Shown: positions 1-6,873 of the stretch, piece after piece
How the letters are laid out: every line of letters begins with the position of its first letter
Position numbering within the stretch: the first letter of the stretch is position 1
Assembly (NCBI GenBank): GCA_009779255.1
Contig: WREQ01000013.1
Location: 1 to 32,377, forward strand
Origin: Dehalococcoidia bacterium
Lineage (GTDB): Bacteria; Chloroflexota; Dehalococcoidia; Dehalococcoidales; UBA1222
Reading direction: 5' to 3'
DNA: 32,377 nt
Notes under the pieces: model-generated
What the model saw: the letters and a program-made list of their open reading frames with translations, nothing else
What the model was told of the DNA's origin: nothing
The model's database searches: none
Made by a program: the position numbers and the translations under genes

Positions 1-260
1 GCCGCACTTCCAGACCTCTCCGCCCGCGGCGTGTATTCGTACTCAGCCAGGGGGTCACCGTCAAAGGTAATGTCAGGCGGCAGGTCAGAAGTTGCGGGGG
101 AGTTGTCTGCCCACGTGGCGTCTCCACTATATGCACCGGCAGGAAGATTATTCTGGACGGAGGGAAAACTGATTTTGATAGTGTCTGAAGGGAGCGTCTG
201 CACCAACATCGCAGCTAGCATCGTTATGCTTATCGCGTTGATGAAGAGCTTATTGTTCAT
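1..260 (-). CDS. Exported protein of unknown function, 5' part only
   Basis: An open frame starts at an ATG whose first base is 260 and runs off the left edge, giving about 86 codons. The N-terminus (MNNKLFINAISITMLAAMLV) is a plausible signal peptide: a lysine-containing head followed by a hydrophobic stretch ending near residue 20. After it comes a Pro/Asp/Ser-rich segment typical of the start of a secreted domain. An AAGGGGC ribosome site lies about 6 bases upstream. The start overlaps the end of a small upstream frame by 11 bases, which suggests translational coupling. I do not recognise the family; the functional part lies outside the window. Confidence 0.6.
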   Translation of the reverse strand, partial: MNNKLFINAISITMLAAMLVQTLPSDTIKISFPSVQNNLPAGAYSGDATWADNSPATSDLPPDITFDGDPLAEYEYTPRAERSGSA

Positions 261-405
261 AACTGCCCCTTTTGTTTTTTATCGGTTGTATGACCATACC
301 GAGGTTTTTAACCTGGGCACCAGATACTCCATAACGAAGAATACAAGAGGGGCTGATAAAAGGGTTGCAGAAGAGGAAACGGTTCCGCTTTGTCGGGTTC
401 TCCAT
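250..405 (-). CDS. Possible 51-codon leader ORF coupled to the exported protein
   Basis: A small frame starts at an ATG preceded at 6 bases by a strong GGAGGGAGAG ribosome site, and its stop lies inside the first codons of the exported-protein gene, an arrangement typical of translational coupling. The product is basic, has two cysteines and shows no family I recognise. It could be a genuine small protein, a leader peptide, or chance; coding support is only the ribosome site and the overlap. Confidence 0.3.
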   Translation of the reverse strand: MENPTKRNRFLFCNPFISPSCILRYGVSGAQVKNLGMVIQPIKNKRGSYEQ

Positions 406-438
406 GTCTCTCCCTCCAACTTTGGATTCTGGTGGGAG

Positions 439-466
439 GTTATCATACTTCATCGGGGTATGTCAA
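439..466 (-). promoter_or_regulatory. Possible promoter of the leader ORF/exported protein
   Basis: A perfect TTGACA (461-466) is followed after 16 bases by GATAAC (439-444), a moderate -10 match. It lies about 35 bases upstream of the small ORF start. Confidence 0.35.
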
Positions 467-532
467 CCACATGTATCAGTCCAATATGTATTTAGGAATA
501 CCACCAACCGCGGGCGTGGTACCAGTTGGTTG

Positions 533-1318
533 TTAACGCATTTTTTCGGTATCTATCAGCTTATAACGGATTTTTTCTTTTTCAAGTCTGGCTATCAGCA
601 CCGAAACTTCGCTGTCGGTGCAAACCACCAGCGGGTTAAGCCCACTTCTTGCAGACTCGATAGCAACTTCGGTCGCGCCGTATTGCCAAAAGTCCGCCCC
701 GATGCTGCGTAAGGCAACGTATGCTTCCAGTCCCAGCGAAACCACCGGAAATCCGCCTGTGACATGGCGCTTGAGCGCGGCATAATCCACTTTCCGAGAA
801 CCGCCTCTTTCTATACCTGGAATCTTGATGATAGTAGCATTGCCTATTTCAAGCTGGACAATCCCTTTGATATTGTAGACACCGACATCTTCGCCGTGTT
901 CGGCATCTATAGTGGCGATACCGCTTGCCCCGCTTCCGATATCGGAAACAGCGAAAAGCAGGCCGTTTTTCATTTTGATACCGACCTTCTGGCCTTCTTT
1001 GACTTTGTCCTCGGCCAAAGCGGCGCAGATGGAGATATTATTCACCGCCCTCTGGACAAACGTGTTATAGTCGTGCAGTTCTCTAAGCGAACGGATTATC
1101 CAGTTTACCCCCTCGTTGGTAACACGGTAACTAGAGCGCCCTTCGGACACAAGCAGATTCTCACCGATAAGCTGGGCTACATAGTCAGACACTGCCTGAG
1201 GGGTGATGTTCAGCTCTTTTGCAATCTCCCGCTGCTGTATCTCAGGTCCCCCGTTGGCGATTTCAACCAGTATTTGAAACTTCGTGGTAGAATTTTTGTT
1301 ACGCAGTATCTCAATCAT
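533..1318 (-). CDS. Winged-helix transcriptional regulator, archaeal-like type
   Basis: A 261-residue protein. Residues 1-75 form a winged helix: the segment REIAKELNITPQAVSDYVAQ (about 31-50) is a clear helix-turn-helix and is followed by a wing with the usual LLVSEGRSSYRVTNEG pattern. The remaining 180 residues are a mixed alpha/beta domain of unknown ligand, with a glycine-rich central part. MarR/ArsR-like proteins with such a large C-terminal domain are familiar from methanogenic archaea, which makes lateral exchange possible, but this is impression rather than comparison. The gene is monocistronic, has its own promoter and carries inverted repeats at the probable transcription start, which suggests autoregulation. 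The regulated genes and ligand are unknown. Confidence 0.75.
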   Translation of the reverse strand: MIEILRNKNSTTKFQILVEIANGGPEIQQREIAKELNITPQAVSDYVAQLIGENLLVSEGRSSYRVTNEGVNWIIRSLRELHDYNTFVQRAVNNISICAALAEDKVKEGQKVGIKMKNGLLFAVSDIGSGASGIATIDAEHGEDVGVYNIKGIVQLEIGNATIIKIPGIERGGSRKVDYAALKRHVTGGFPVVSLGLEAYVALRSIGADFWQYGATEVAIESARSGLNPLVVCTDSEVSVLIARLEKEKIRYKLIDTEKMR

Positions 1319-1341
1319 GGTTTACCCGCCTTGCTTTTTTA

Positions 1342-1393
1342 TCAATTCTGATTGACTTTGCAATCATTATAACAACCGGTTCAGAAAAAGCAA
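1342..1393 (-). promoter_or_regulatory. Promoter with overlapping operator-like inverted repeats
   Basis: TTGCTT (1388-1393), 16 bases, then a perfect TATAAT (1366-1371). Directly after the -10 lie two overlapping inverted repeats read on the plus strand: TCAAT-4-ATTGA (1342-1355) and GATTG-6-CAATC (1350-1365). Placed over the start of transcription, they would be a natural repression site for the winged-helix protein encoded just downstream. Confidence 0.6.
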
Positions 1394-1537
1394 GCCCGAC
1401 ATCAAATGGTTGGAAATTTGAACTCCCGACATTCGTGTATGAACCCTCAAACTATAAAAAGCGGTGTACCTTGACTGAAAAACGGTTGACTTCTCAATCC
1501 GGCTACCGTAGCTTTAACCGCAGCCCGGTCGCGCAAC

Positions 1538-1571
1538 TAAAACAAAAGAGAGAGGTTGAAACCTCTCTCTT
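1538..1571 (-). terminator. Rho-independent terminator of the thrS-rplT operon
   Basis: An 11-bp perfect stem (1546-1556 with 1561-1571) closes a TGAA tetraloop (plus strand), followed on the minus strand by TTTTGTTTT. It sits 20 bases after the stop of the last operon gene. Confidence 0.8.
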
Positions 1572-1591
1572 AACTTATCCGGCAAACCCTG

Positions 1592-1768
1592 TTATCTTTT
1601 GACCGCGGGCTGGGACTTTGGGAAACGCCAACCCCAGCTTTCTTTTACATACAGCACCGTGTCGCACTTCAAACAGACCAAGTGAACCGCTTCGCCGATC
1701 TTTTTTTCAGTGGGAGTCACCAGTTTTTTATCAACGGGGCAATAGACGCGCTTGACTACAGTCTTCAC
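1592..1768 (-). CDS. Small cysteine/zinc-ribbon-like protein in the rplT operon
   Basis: I place the start at a GTG (1768) that overlaps the rplT stop as GTGA and has GAGG 7-8 bases upstream. A longer reading from 1798 would overlap rplT by 34 bases. The product is 58 residues, rich in Lys and Val, with one Cys in YCPVDKK and a CLKC pair about 23 residues later. That resembles half of a ribosomal-protein-type zinc ribbon, though only three cysteines are visible. It is not bL33, bL36 or bL31 by sequence. Position and coupling imply a role in translation or ribosome assembly, but the function is unknown. Confidence 0.65.
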   Translation of the reverse strand: MKTVVKRVYCPVDKKLVTPTEKKIGEAVHLVCLKCDTVLYVKESWGWRFPKSQPAVKR

Positions 1769-2133
1769 TTGGCTTCCTCTACTCTTGCGACCTGACACTG
1801 CTTTACCAGCTCGGCAAAAACGTCTGGCTCGCGCACAGCGATGTCGGCAAGTATCTTGCGATTGAGATCAACCCCGCCAGTTTTGAGTGAGGCGATGAAG
1901 GTGCTGTAGCTCACTCCGTTGGCATGGCAGGCAGCGTTGATACGCGTAATCCACAGGGCACGCATATCCGACTTGCGCTCGCGGCGATGCGCATAGGCAT
2001 AGCTCAGCGAATGCATCATTGACTCGTGCGCGCGGCGATACAGACTGTGGCGCGTGGCGCGCTGTCCTTTGGTCAGCGCGAGAACTTTTTTGTGCCGTTG
2101 GCGTGCAGTAACGCCCTTTTTAACTCTAGCCAT
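1765..2133 (-). CDS. rplT: Ribosomal protein bL20
   Basis: 122 residues, the usual length, starting MARVKKGVTARQRHKKVL, which is the hallmark N-terminus. The conserved stretch around GQRATRHSLYRRAHESMMHSL (residues 23-43) and the C-terminal NRKILADIAVREPDVF segment are typical. bL20 binds 23S rRNA early in 50S assembly. It follows rpmI by 12 bases, and its stop overlaps the next start. In other bacteria bL20 also represses this operon at the rpmI leader; no such structure was identified here. Confidence 0.97.
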   Translation of the reverse strand: MARVKKGVTARQRHKKVLALTKGQRATRHSLYRRAHESMMHSLSYAYAHRRERKSDMRALWITRINAACHANGVSYSTFIASLKTGGVDLNRKILADIAVREPDVFAELVKQCQVARVEEAK

Positions 2134-2145
2134 GTTACTCTTCCT

Positions 2146-2346
2146 TTACGTACCGTTGGGTATCAGGCGCTGAATACGCTTTCTGTCACTTGGATGCAAC
2201 GGAATCATCTCGTCAAACAGGGTTTTGCTGCGGTATGACTTGTTACGGCGCAGATGGCTTTTGCCACCCTTCATACGCATGATCTTACCGCTACCGGTGA
2301 TATGGAACCGGCTGCTGGCCCCCTTATGTGTTTTAATCTTCGGCAT
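2146..2346 (-). CDS. rpmI: Ribosomal protein bL35
   Basis: 66 residues from MPKIKTHKGASSRFHITGSG, the standard bL35 start. The chosen ATG has GGGGAG about 8 bases upstream; the longer frame adds eight non-family residues and is rejected. The start lies inside the last codons of infC (14-base overlap), so translation is probably coupled. The basic tail with LRRNKSYRSKTLFDEM is family-typical. Confidence 0.96.
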   Translation of the reverse strand: MPKIKTHKGASSRFHITGSGKIMRMKGGKSHLRRNKSYRSKTLFDEMIPLHPSDRKRIQRLIPNGT

Positions 2347-2908
2347 TTTGTAACTCCCCGGTTTCTTCAACTGAATCTTCTTTTATCTTGCCCTGCTTCG
2401 GCACCAGCGGCGCCAGTATGGCATGCAGCCTGGCACCCTCGCGCACCGGTGTTTTTTCAACAGTGGAGACATCCGACAGTAGCTGTGTCATGCGCTCAAT
2501 CAACTTGATTCCCAGCTCTGGATGAGTATTCTCACGGCCGCGAAACATAATGGTTACCTTTACCTTGTCCCCATCTTCCAGCAGCTTGCGAGCGGTTCTG
2601 GCCTTGGCGTCAAAATCATGGTTGCCAATCTTAGGACGCAACCTGATTTCCCGAAGCAACGCCGTCTTCTGGCTCTTGCGAGCCTCGCGCTCTTTCTTTG
2701 TCTGCATGTACTTGAATCTGCCGTAGTCCATAAGACGGCAGACCGGCGGCACCGCCGTCGGGGCAACCTCCACCAGATCCAATCCGGCCTTATCGGCCAC
2801 TTCGCGAGCCTGGTACAGCGGCATTACTCCGAGCTGCTCGCCTTTATCCCCGACGAGCCGCACCTCTCTGCCCCGTATCACCTGATTAACGCGTAATTCT
2901 TTAACTAT
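2333..2908 (-). CDS. infC: Translation initiation factor IF-3, probable AUA start
   Basis: IF-3 binds the 30S subunit, prevents premature 50S joining and proofreads the start codon. The N-domain (REVRLVGDKGEQLGVMPLY), linker and C-domain (IRLRPKIGNHDFDAKAR) are all present. The first canonical codon, GTG at 2881, has no ribosome site and would cut the conserved N-terminal strand. Reading upstream adds IVKELRVNQ, matching the usual IF-3 start, up to an in-frame stop at 2927-2929. No ATG, GTG or TTG occurs there. The only plausible initiator is ATA at 2906-2908, about 11 bases after GGAGG. Rare AUN starts are the known basis of infC autoregulation. This gives 191 residues and is inference from context. 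Confidence 0.93.
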   Translation of the reverse strand: MVKELRVNQVIRGREVRLVGDKGEQLGVMPLYQAREVADKAGLDLVEVAPTAVPPVCRLMDYGRFKYMQTKKEREARKSQKTALLREIRLRPKIGNHDFDAKARTARKLLEDGDKVKVTIMFRGRENTHPELGIKLIERMTQLLSDVSTVEKTPVREGARLHAILAPLVPKQGKIKEDSVEETGELQNAED

Positions 2909-2969
2909 ACTGTTCGCTACCTCCGTTTAGCATGAAACCAAGCGCCCACTCAATGAACGCAGATATGCA

Positions 2970-4736
2970 TTATAACCCGAAGCCTTCGGCTTTGTCCACA
3001 ATCGTTTTGGCAACCGCCGTTTTGAAAGCAGCAAAATCAAGATTATTCTTCTGTTCCCCGCTGCGAAGGCGTACCGAAACCGTCCCACTGGAGGACTCTT
3101 TTTCACCAATAACGACCATATACGGCACTTTCCCCAATTGTGCTTCACGAATTTTGGCACTCATACGATCAGATCGGGCATCCAATTTCACTCGTACCCC
3201 TGCATCCCTTAGCTCTCTTTCAATGCTCCGGGCGTAATCGATAAAGCTGTCGGTCACCGGTATAATCACCGCCTGCACCGGCGCCAGCCACACCGGAAAA
3301 GCCCCCGCGTAATGCTCAAGCAGGAAGCCTATCAACCGTTCGTGAGTGGACAACGGCGCTCTGTGAATAATCAGCGGGCGCTCTTTTTCGCCGGATTCAT
3401 TGGTGAACTCAAGTTCAAAGCGCTCCGCCTGGGCGAAGTCGACCTGATTTGTAGCCAGAGTGAACTCCCGGCCGATGGCGCTCCTGACCTGCACGTCGAT
3501 TTTAGGGCCATAGAAGGCAGCCTCATCGGCTATTTCAATAAAGGGAATGTTGTTGTCCCTCATGGCACTGCGCACCATATCTTCAGTCTTGAGCCATAAT
3601 TCCGGGTTGTCGACATATTTTTTGCCCAATCCATCCGGTGTATGTGTGGACAGGCGCATGAAATATTCTGAAATATTGAAGACCTTGAAGTATTCAAGAT
3701 AGAGATTGATGACCGACACGAACTCGTGCGCAAACTGCTCTTCGGGGACATAGATGTGAGCGTCGTTCATCTGCATCGAACGCACCCGCATCAAGCCAAA
3801 GAGTTCTCCCGATTTTTCATACCGATAGCAGGTGCCGTACTCGGCCAGTCTCAGAGGCAGGTCACGGTAACTGCGCGGCCTGCTAGCAAAAATCTTGTGA
3901 TGCATGGGGCAGTTCATTGGTTTGATGTAATAACGCACACCCTCAAGTTCCATCGGCGGGTACATGCTATCGGCATAGTACGGCAAATGCCCGCTGTGCA
4001 AAAAGAGATTTTCTTTGCTGATATGTGGAGTCTTGACCCGCACATAGCCATTTTTGAGCTCGATATCCTTGGCAAGTTTTTCCAGCTCCTCTATCATGGC
4101 GCCGCCGTTGGGCAGCCATAACGGCAGCCCTGGCCCTATTTCATCGTCAAAGGTGAATATTTCCAGTTCTTTTCCTAGTTTGCGATGGTCACGCTTGGCG
4201 GCTTCTTCCTGCTGTTTCAGATATTCATCAAGCTCTTCCTGAGTGGCAAAAGCCGCGCCATAAACGCGTTGCAACATGGGACGCTTCTCGTCGCCGCGCC
4301 AGTACGCTCCTGCAATCGAGGTCAGTTTAAACACCTGTATCGCACCGGTGAAGGAGACATGCGGTCCGCAACATAAATCCACAAAGCTTCCGCTGCGATA
4401 CAGAGAAATCGCCTCGTCCTCTGGTATTTCGTCAATAAGCTCCAGTTTGTAGGGCTGCGAAACCATAATGCGGCGCGCCTCTTCCCTGCTTATTTCCTCG
4501 CGGACGAAAGAAGCGTTATTCCGGATAATAGCCACCATGCCCTCAGCGATTTTAGGAAGGTCCTCCGGTGTCAGGGTGCGAGGCAGATCAAAATCGTAGT
4601 AAAATCCATTCTCGATTGCCGGCCCGATGCCGAGTTTGGCACCCGGGAACATTTCCAGCACCGCCTGCGCCATTACATGCGAAGCGGAATGCCGCATGGC
4701 TTCAATATTGATGTCTTGCCTGTTATCAGAACTCAT
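2970..4736 (-). CDS. thrS: Threonyl-tRNA synthetase lacking the TGS domain
   Basis: Class II synthetase charging tRNA-Thr. 588 residues from the ATG at 4736 (GAAGG 7 bases upstream; the TTG two codons earlier is less likely). Visible are the editing domain opening with MRHSASHVMAQAV and carrying the SVDLCC-type FVDLCCGPHVSFTG segment, the catalytic core with MNCPMHH (zinc cysteine), the motif 2 region RLAEYGTCYRYEKSGELFGLMRVRSMQMNDAH (residues approximately 305-335), and the C-terminal anticodon domain. The usual N-terminal TGS domain (about 60 residues) is missing, so the protein starts directly with the editing domain. It is the first gene of the operon with infC, rpmI and rplT, 61 bases upstream of infC. 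Confidence 0.96.
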   Translation of the reverse strand: MSSDNRQDINIEAMRHSASHVMAQAVLEMFPGAKLGIGPAIENGFYYDFDLPRTLTPEDLPKIAEGMVAIIRNNASFVREEISREEARRIMVSQPYKLELIDEIPEDEAISLYRSGSFVDLCCGPHVSFTGAIQVFKLTSIAGAYWRGDEKRPMLQRVYGAAFATQEELDEYLKQQEEAAKRDHRKLGKELEIFTFDDEIGPGLPLWLPNGGAMIEELEKLAKDIELKNGYVRVKTPHISKENLFLHSGHLPYYADSMYPPMELEGVRYYIKPMNCPMHHKIFASRPRSYRDLPLRLAEYGTCYRYEKSGELFGLMRVRSMQMNDAHIYVPEEQFAHEFVSVINLYLEYFKVFNISEYFMRLSTHTPDGLGKKYVDNPELWLKTEDMVRSAMRDNNIPFIEIADEAAFYGPKIDVQVRSAIGREFTLATNQVDFAQAERFELEFTNESGEKERPLIIHRAPLSTHERLIGFLLEHYAGAFPVWLAPVQAVIIPVTDSFIDYARSIERELRDAGVRVKLDARSDRMSAKIREAQLGKVPYMVVIGEKESSSGTVSVRLRSGEQKNNLDFAAFKTAVAKTIVDKAEGFGL

Positions 4737-4799
4737 TCGCAACCTTCTACGCCCTCTCCGACGTCATGTCAGGGGCGTCTTACGTCATAACCAGCGTTT

Positions 4800-4829
4800 A
4801 TTGTATCAGCATATGCCGGCAAACACCAA
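4800..4829 (-). promoter_or_regulatory. Promoter of the thrS operon
   Basis: TTGGTG (4824-4829), an 18-base spacer and TACAAT (4800-4805). The leader to the thrS ATG is only about 55 bases, too short for a T-box riboswitch. Confidence 0.55.
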
Positions 4830-4830
4830 C

Positions 4831-4867
4831 AAAAGAAAGACACGGTTTCTACCCGTGTCTTTCTTTT
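4831..4867. terminator. Strong bidirectional-looking terminator
   Basis: A perfect 15-bp stem (4831-4845 with 4853-4867) with a 7-base loop. Its arms end in A/T runs on both strands. On the minus strand it lies about 45 bases after the split YedE gene and directly upstream of the thrS promoter, so it insulates the two units. Confidence 0.85.
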
Positions 4868-4912
4868 ATAACCACGCCTGCCCAACGCAGGAAATTCCGA
4901 TTCACCGCAGCG

Positions 4913-5404
4913 CTAATCGGGGAAACGCAGTGTCAGCAGTTGCAGATAGGGCACGACAACCACGTTAAAGAACACCACCCCGGCCAATAATCCCGTCAGA
5001 TATATAATACCAGACAGGCGTCCCTCACCAGCCATAACATGTTGACGGAAAGGACATCCCTCCGCCATCACCGAGAAATAAGCCATGAAAAACGCCCCCA
5101 CCGCGCTCAATGGAATAAGAATCGCAGGCGTGACATCAAGCCCATCCTTGAGCATCGGCATGAATTGCCAAGTGCCAGCTTTGAAGTCGGATAGATTGCC
5201 GCCAAGCATGTTAACTAAGGCAAAACCCACTACGGCGCCGACGAAAACACCAATAAGGCCTTTGAGGCGATAGGCATCCCTTACCAGAAAGAAATCGCGT
5301 ATGCCGGAGATGGTGCAAAAACGCGAGCGCTGCCCCAAGTAGCCCACGATGATACCGATGAATAGGGTCGCCAGTCCAATTTTCCAAGCAGCAATTCCGG
5401 TCAT
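4913..5404 (-). CDS. YeeE/YedE-family membrane protein, C-terminal half of a split transporter
   Basis: 163 residues from MTGIAAWKIG; the longer frame to 5539 only repeats the upstream gene in another phase. The start overlaps the stop of the preceding gene as ATGA. It has about four to five membrane segments, with GQRSRFCTISGIRDFFLVRD after the first and AEGCPFRQHVMAGEG in the middle. These are the conserved RFC and GCP(F/L)R cysteine motifs of the YeeE/YedE sulfur-transport family (known members import thiosulfate, and selenium is proposed for the YedE branch). Full-length relatives, including the one at 9163-10302 here, carry both halves in one chain, so this is a two-gene version. Likely works with the upstream half in the membrane. 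Confidence 0.88.
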   Translation of the reverse strand: MTGIAAWKIGLATLFIGIIVGYLGQRSRFCTISGIRDFFLVRDAYRLKGLIGVFVGAVVGFALVNMLGGNLSDFKAGTWQFMPMLKDGLDVTPAILIPLSAVGAFFMAYFSVMAEGCPFRQHVMAGEGRLSGIIYLTGLLAGVVFFNVVVVPYLQLLTLRFPD

Positions 5405-5955
5405 CGCGTTCTCCTTACTTTCCACTTGATATACAGGCAGGCCGCCACCACCCCCAAGATCATCATGCCCATCATCAACATGGCAAAATACATGCCGTAA
5501 GCCGACAGCACCGCCGTGCGGATGGGGCACGAACCCCACAAAAGACCTACGTTTATGATAACAAAACCGAGAATGAAGGCCAGCACGTTGTCGCGCACCG
5601 GTCCGCGGCGGAACTTGAATTCCTTGTTGCGCACCGAAGCGATGACGGAGCCTATAATGAAGCCCACCGAAGTTAACACCGGCACCTCCACGAAAATACT
5701 GTGAAGGGTGTAATCAGTGTTGAAGATATTGTTAAGAAACCAGTTAATCAGATTAACCGGATGCGACACGGCGCAAATACCATCGCCGGCCGGAGGCTGC
5801 AAACCGAAATACCCCTGCACCACCGCCGCCAACAGCCCCATGGTGACTCCGGTAATCAGCGCCATGTTGCCACTAAGCTTGAAGTTTGGCTTCTTAAACT
5901 TGAAGCTCGGCTTCCAGCGCCCCGGCTTTTCAGAAGGTGAGCCGACCTGATCCAT
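5401..5955 (-). CDS. YeeE/YedE-family membrane protein, N-terminal half of a split transporter
   Basis: 184 residues with a basic cytoplasmic head (about 30 residues, Lys/Phe-rich) and four to five membrane helices. Family cysteines appear in GDGICAVSHPVN (about residue 60) and in WGSCPIRTAV (about residue 142), which corresponds to the first CP motif of full-length YedE. A clear GGGAGG-class ribosome site precedes the ATG. It overlaps the C-terminal half by 4 bases, which would give equimolar synthesis of the two halves. The last gene pair of unit B; cargo (sulfur or selenium species) cannot be told from sequence. Confidence 0.87.
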   Translation of the reverse strand: MDQVGSPSEKPGRWKPSFKFKKPNFKLSGNMALITGVTMGLLAAVVQGYFGLQPPAGDGICAVSHPVNLINWFLNNIFNTDYTLHSIFVEVPVLTSVGFIIGSVIASVRNKEFKFRRGPVRDNVLAFILGFVIINVGLLWGSCPIRTAVLSAYGMYFAMLMMGMMILGVVAACLYIKWKVRRTR

Positions 5956-6000
5956 AGAGCAACCTCCCTTTTAACTTTTATCGCTGCCGCGCAGCCGAAG

Positions 6001-6870
6001 TTATTTGTTGAGCACCTTTTTTACCGCTTCGGGTATGAACGGGATAAACTGGGCGATGGTAGTGGCCGGATTGGGTTTAGCCAGCTCCCCGGCAGTACGG
6101 TTGATTTTACAGGCAGCAGCACAGGCCTCAGCCACGTCCATCCCGCCGGATATGAGCGCCGATACCACCCCGGTAATCGTATCTCCGGTACCGCCGATAG
6201 GCTCCAGTTCCGGCACATTGGGTTCTTTTATGACAGATACCACTTTGCCCTCGACAATTACGTGGTCAATAGGCGCTTTAACCAGCATATATCTGGGAGC
6301 ATCTCCATTATCGTAGGCTTCCTGGCTTAACTTGGGCACCTCGGTCTGGTCGACATTGAAAATGAAGTGCTGCACATATGCCGGATGGGCGGCATCAGGA
6401 TCAGCCAAGAAACTCAATTCACCCGGGTCGGGAGTGAACAGATCAAACTTTTGCGAGAATTTGACAGCCTTGGCATTCAGGAGCGCCCCGGCATCAGTGA
6501 TCAGAAACGGACGATTGGGTATGCTATGCGCGGCGTTTATAAGGTTAGTAAAAGGATCGCGGGTGGGAAGGATATAATGCAACGTCATCACCGACGGAGG
6601 CGTTTTGACAATTTCTTCCGTCAGATATTTGAGCAGCTTGATGGTGCCATCGCCCATCCCGATATCGCCAATAACAGCGGCATAAGGCTCCTCAATGCCA
6701 GCGGCCTGACAAGCCGCTGACGCCGCTGAAATCATGGCTGCCGTTCCCAGCATCACATACTTCCCCTCGAGCGCGTAATCGCCGATGGTGAGCTTGTCCG
6801 GCTGGTAATGCACCTTGCCGAAGGTAATGGGCAGGCCTTCCATGGGGATAGTTCCAACTAAAAGCAACAT
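6001..6870 (-). CDS. Ribokinase-fold protein (PfkB or NAD(P)HX-dehydratase-like)
   Basis: 289 residues. The C-terminal part carries IGGTGDTITGVVSALISGG (about 225-243), the ribokinase-superfamily signature with the catalytic Asp (about residue 230) and the anion hole. A central FLITDAGALLNAK and LFTPDPGELSFL match the substrate/nucleotide region of the carbohydrate-kinase/YjeF-C branch. The reaction is unknown: a sugar or cofactor kinase and an ATP/ADP-dependent NAD(P)HX dehydratase are both possible. GGGGGAG lies 7 bases upstream of the ATG, only three bases after the preceding gene. A shorter, mutated paralogue is encoded at 8417-9094. Being locked between S/Se carrier and transporter genes suggests a role in that pathway. 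Confidence 0.75.
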   Translation of the reverse strand: MLLLVGTIPMEGLPITFGKVHYQPDKLTIGDYALEGKYVMLGTAAMISAASAACQAAGIEEPYAAVIGDIGMGDGTIKLLKYLTEEIVKTPPSVMTLHYILPTRDPFTNLINAAHSIPNRPFLITDAGALLNAKAVKFSQKFDLFTPDPGELSFLADPDAAHPAYVQHFIFNVDQTEVPKLSQEAYDNGDAPRYMLVKAPIDHVIVEGKVVSVIKEPNVPELEPIGGTGDTITGVVSALISGGMDVAEACAAACKINRTAGELAKPNPATTIAQFIPFIPEAVKKVLNK

Positions 6871-6873
6871 CTT

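Noticed and set aside
4743-4799. T-box riboswitch in front of thrS
   Set aside because: The leader is only about 55 bases and lacks the T-box sequence.
5405-5539. 45-codon N-terminal extension of the split YedE C-half
   Set aside because: It is another frame of the upstream gene; the ATGA overlap and family start support 5404.
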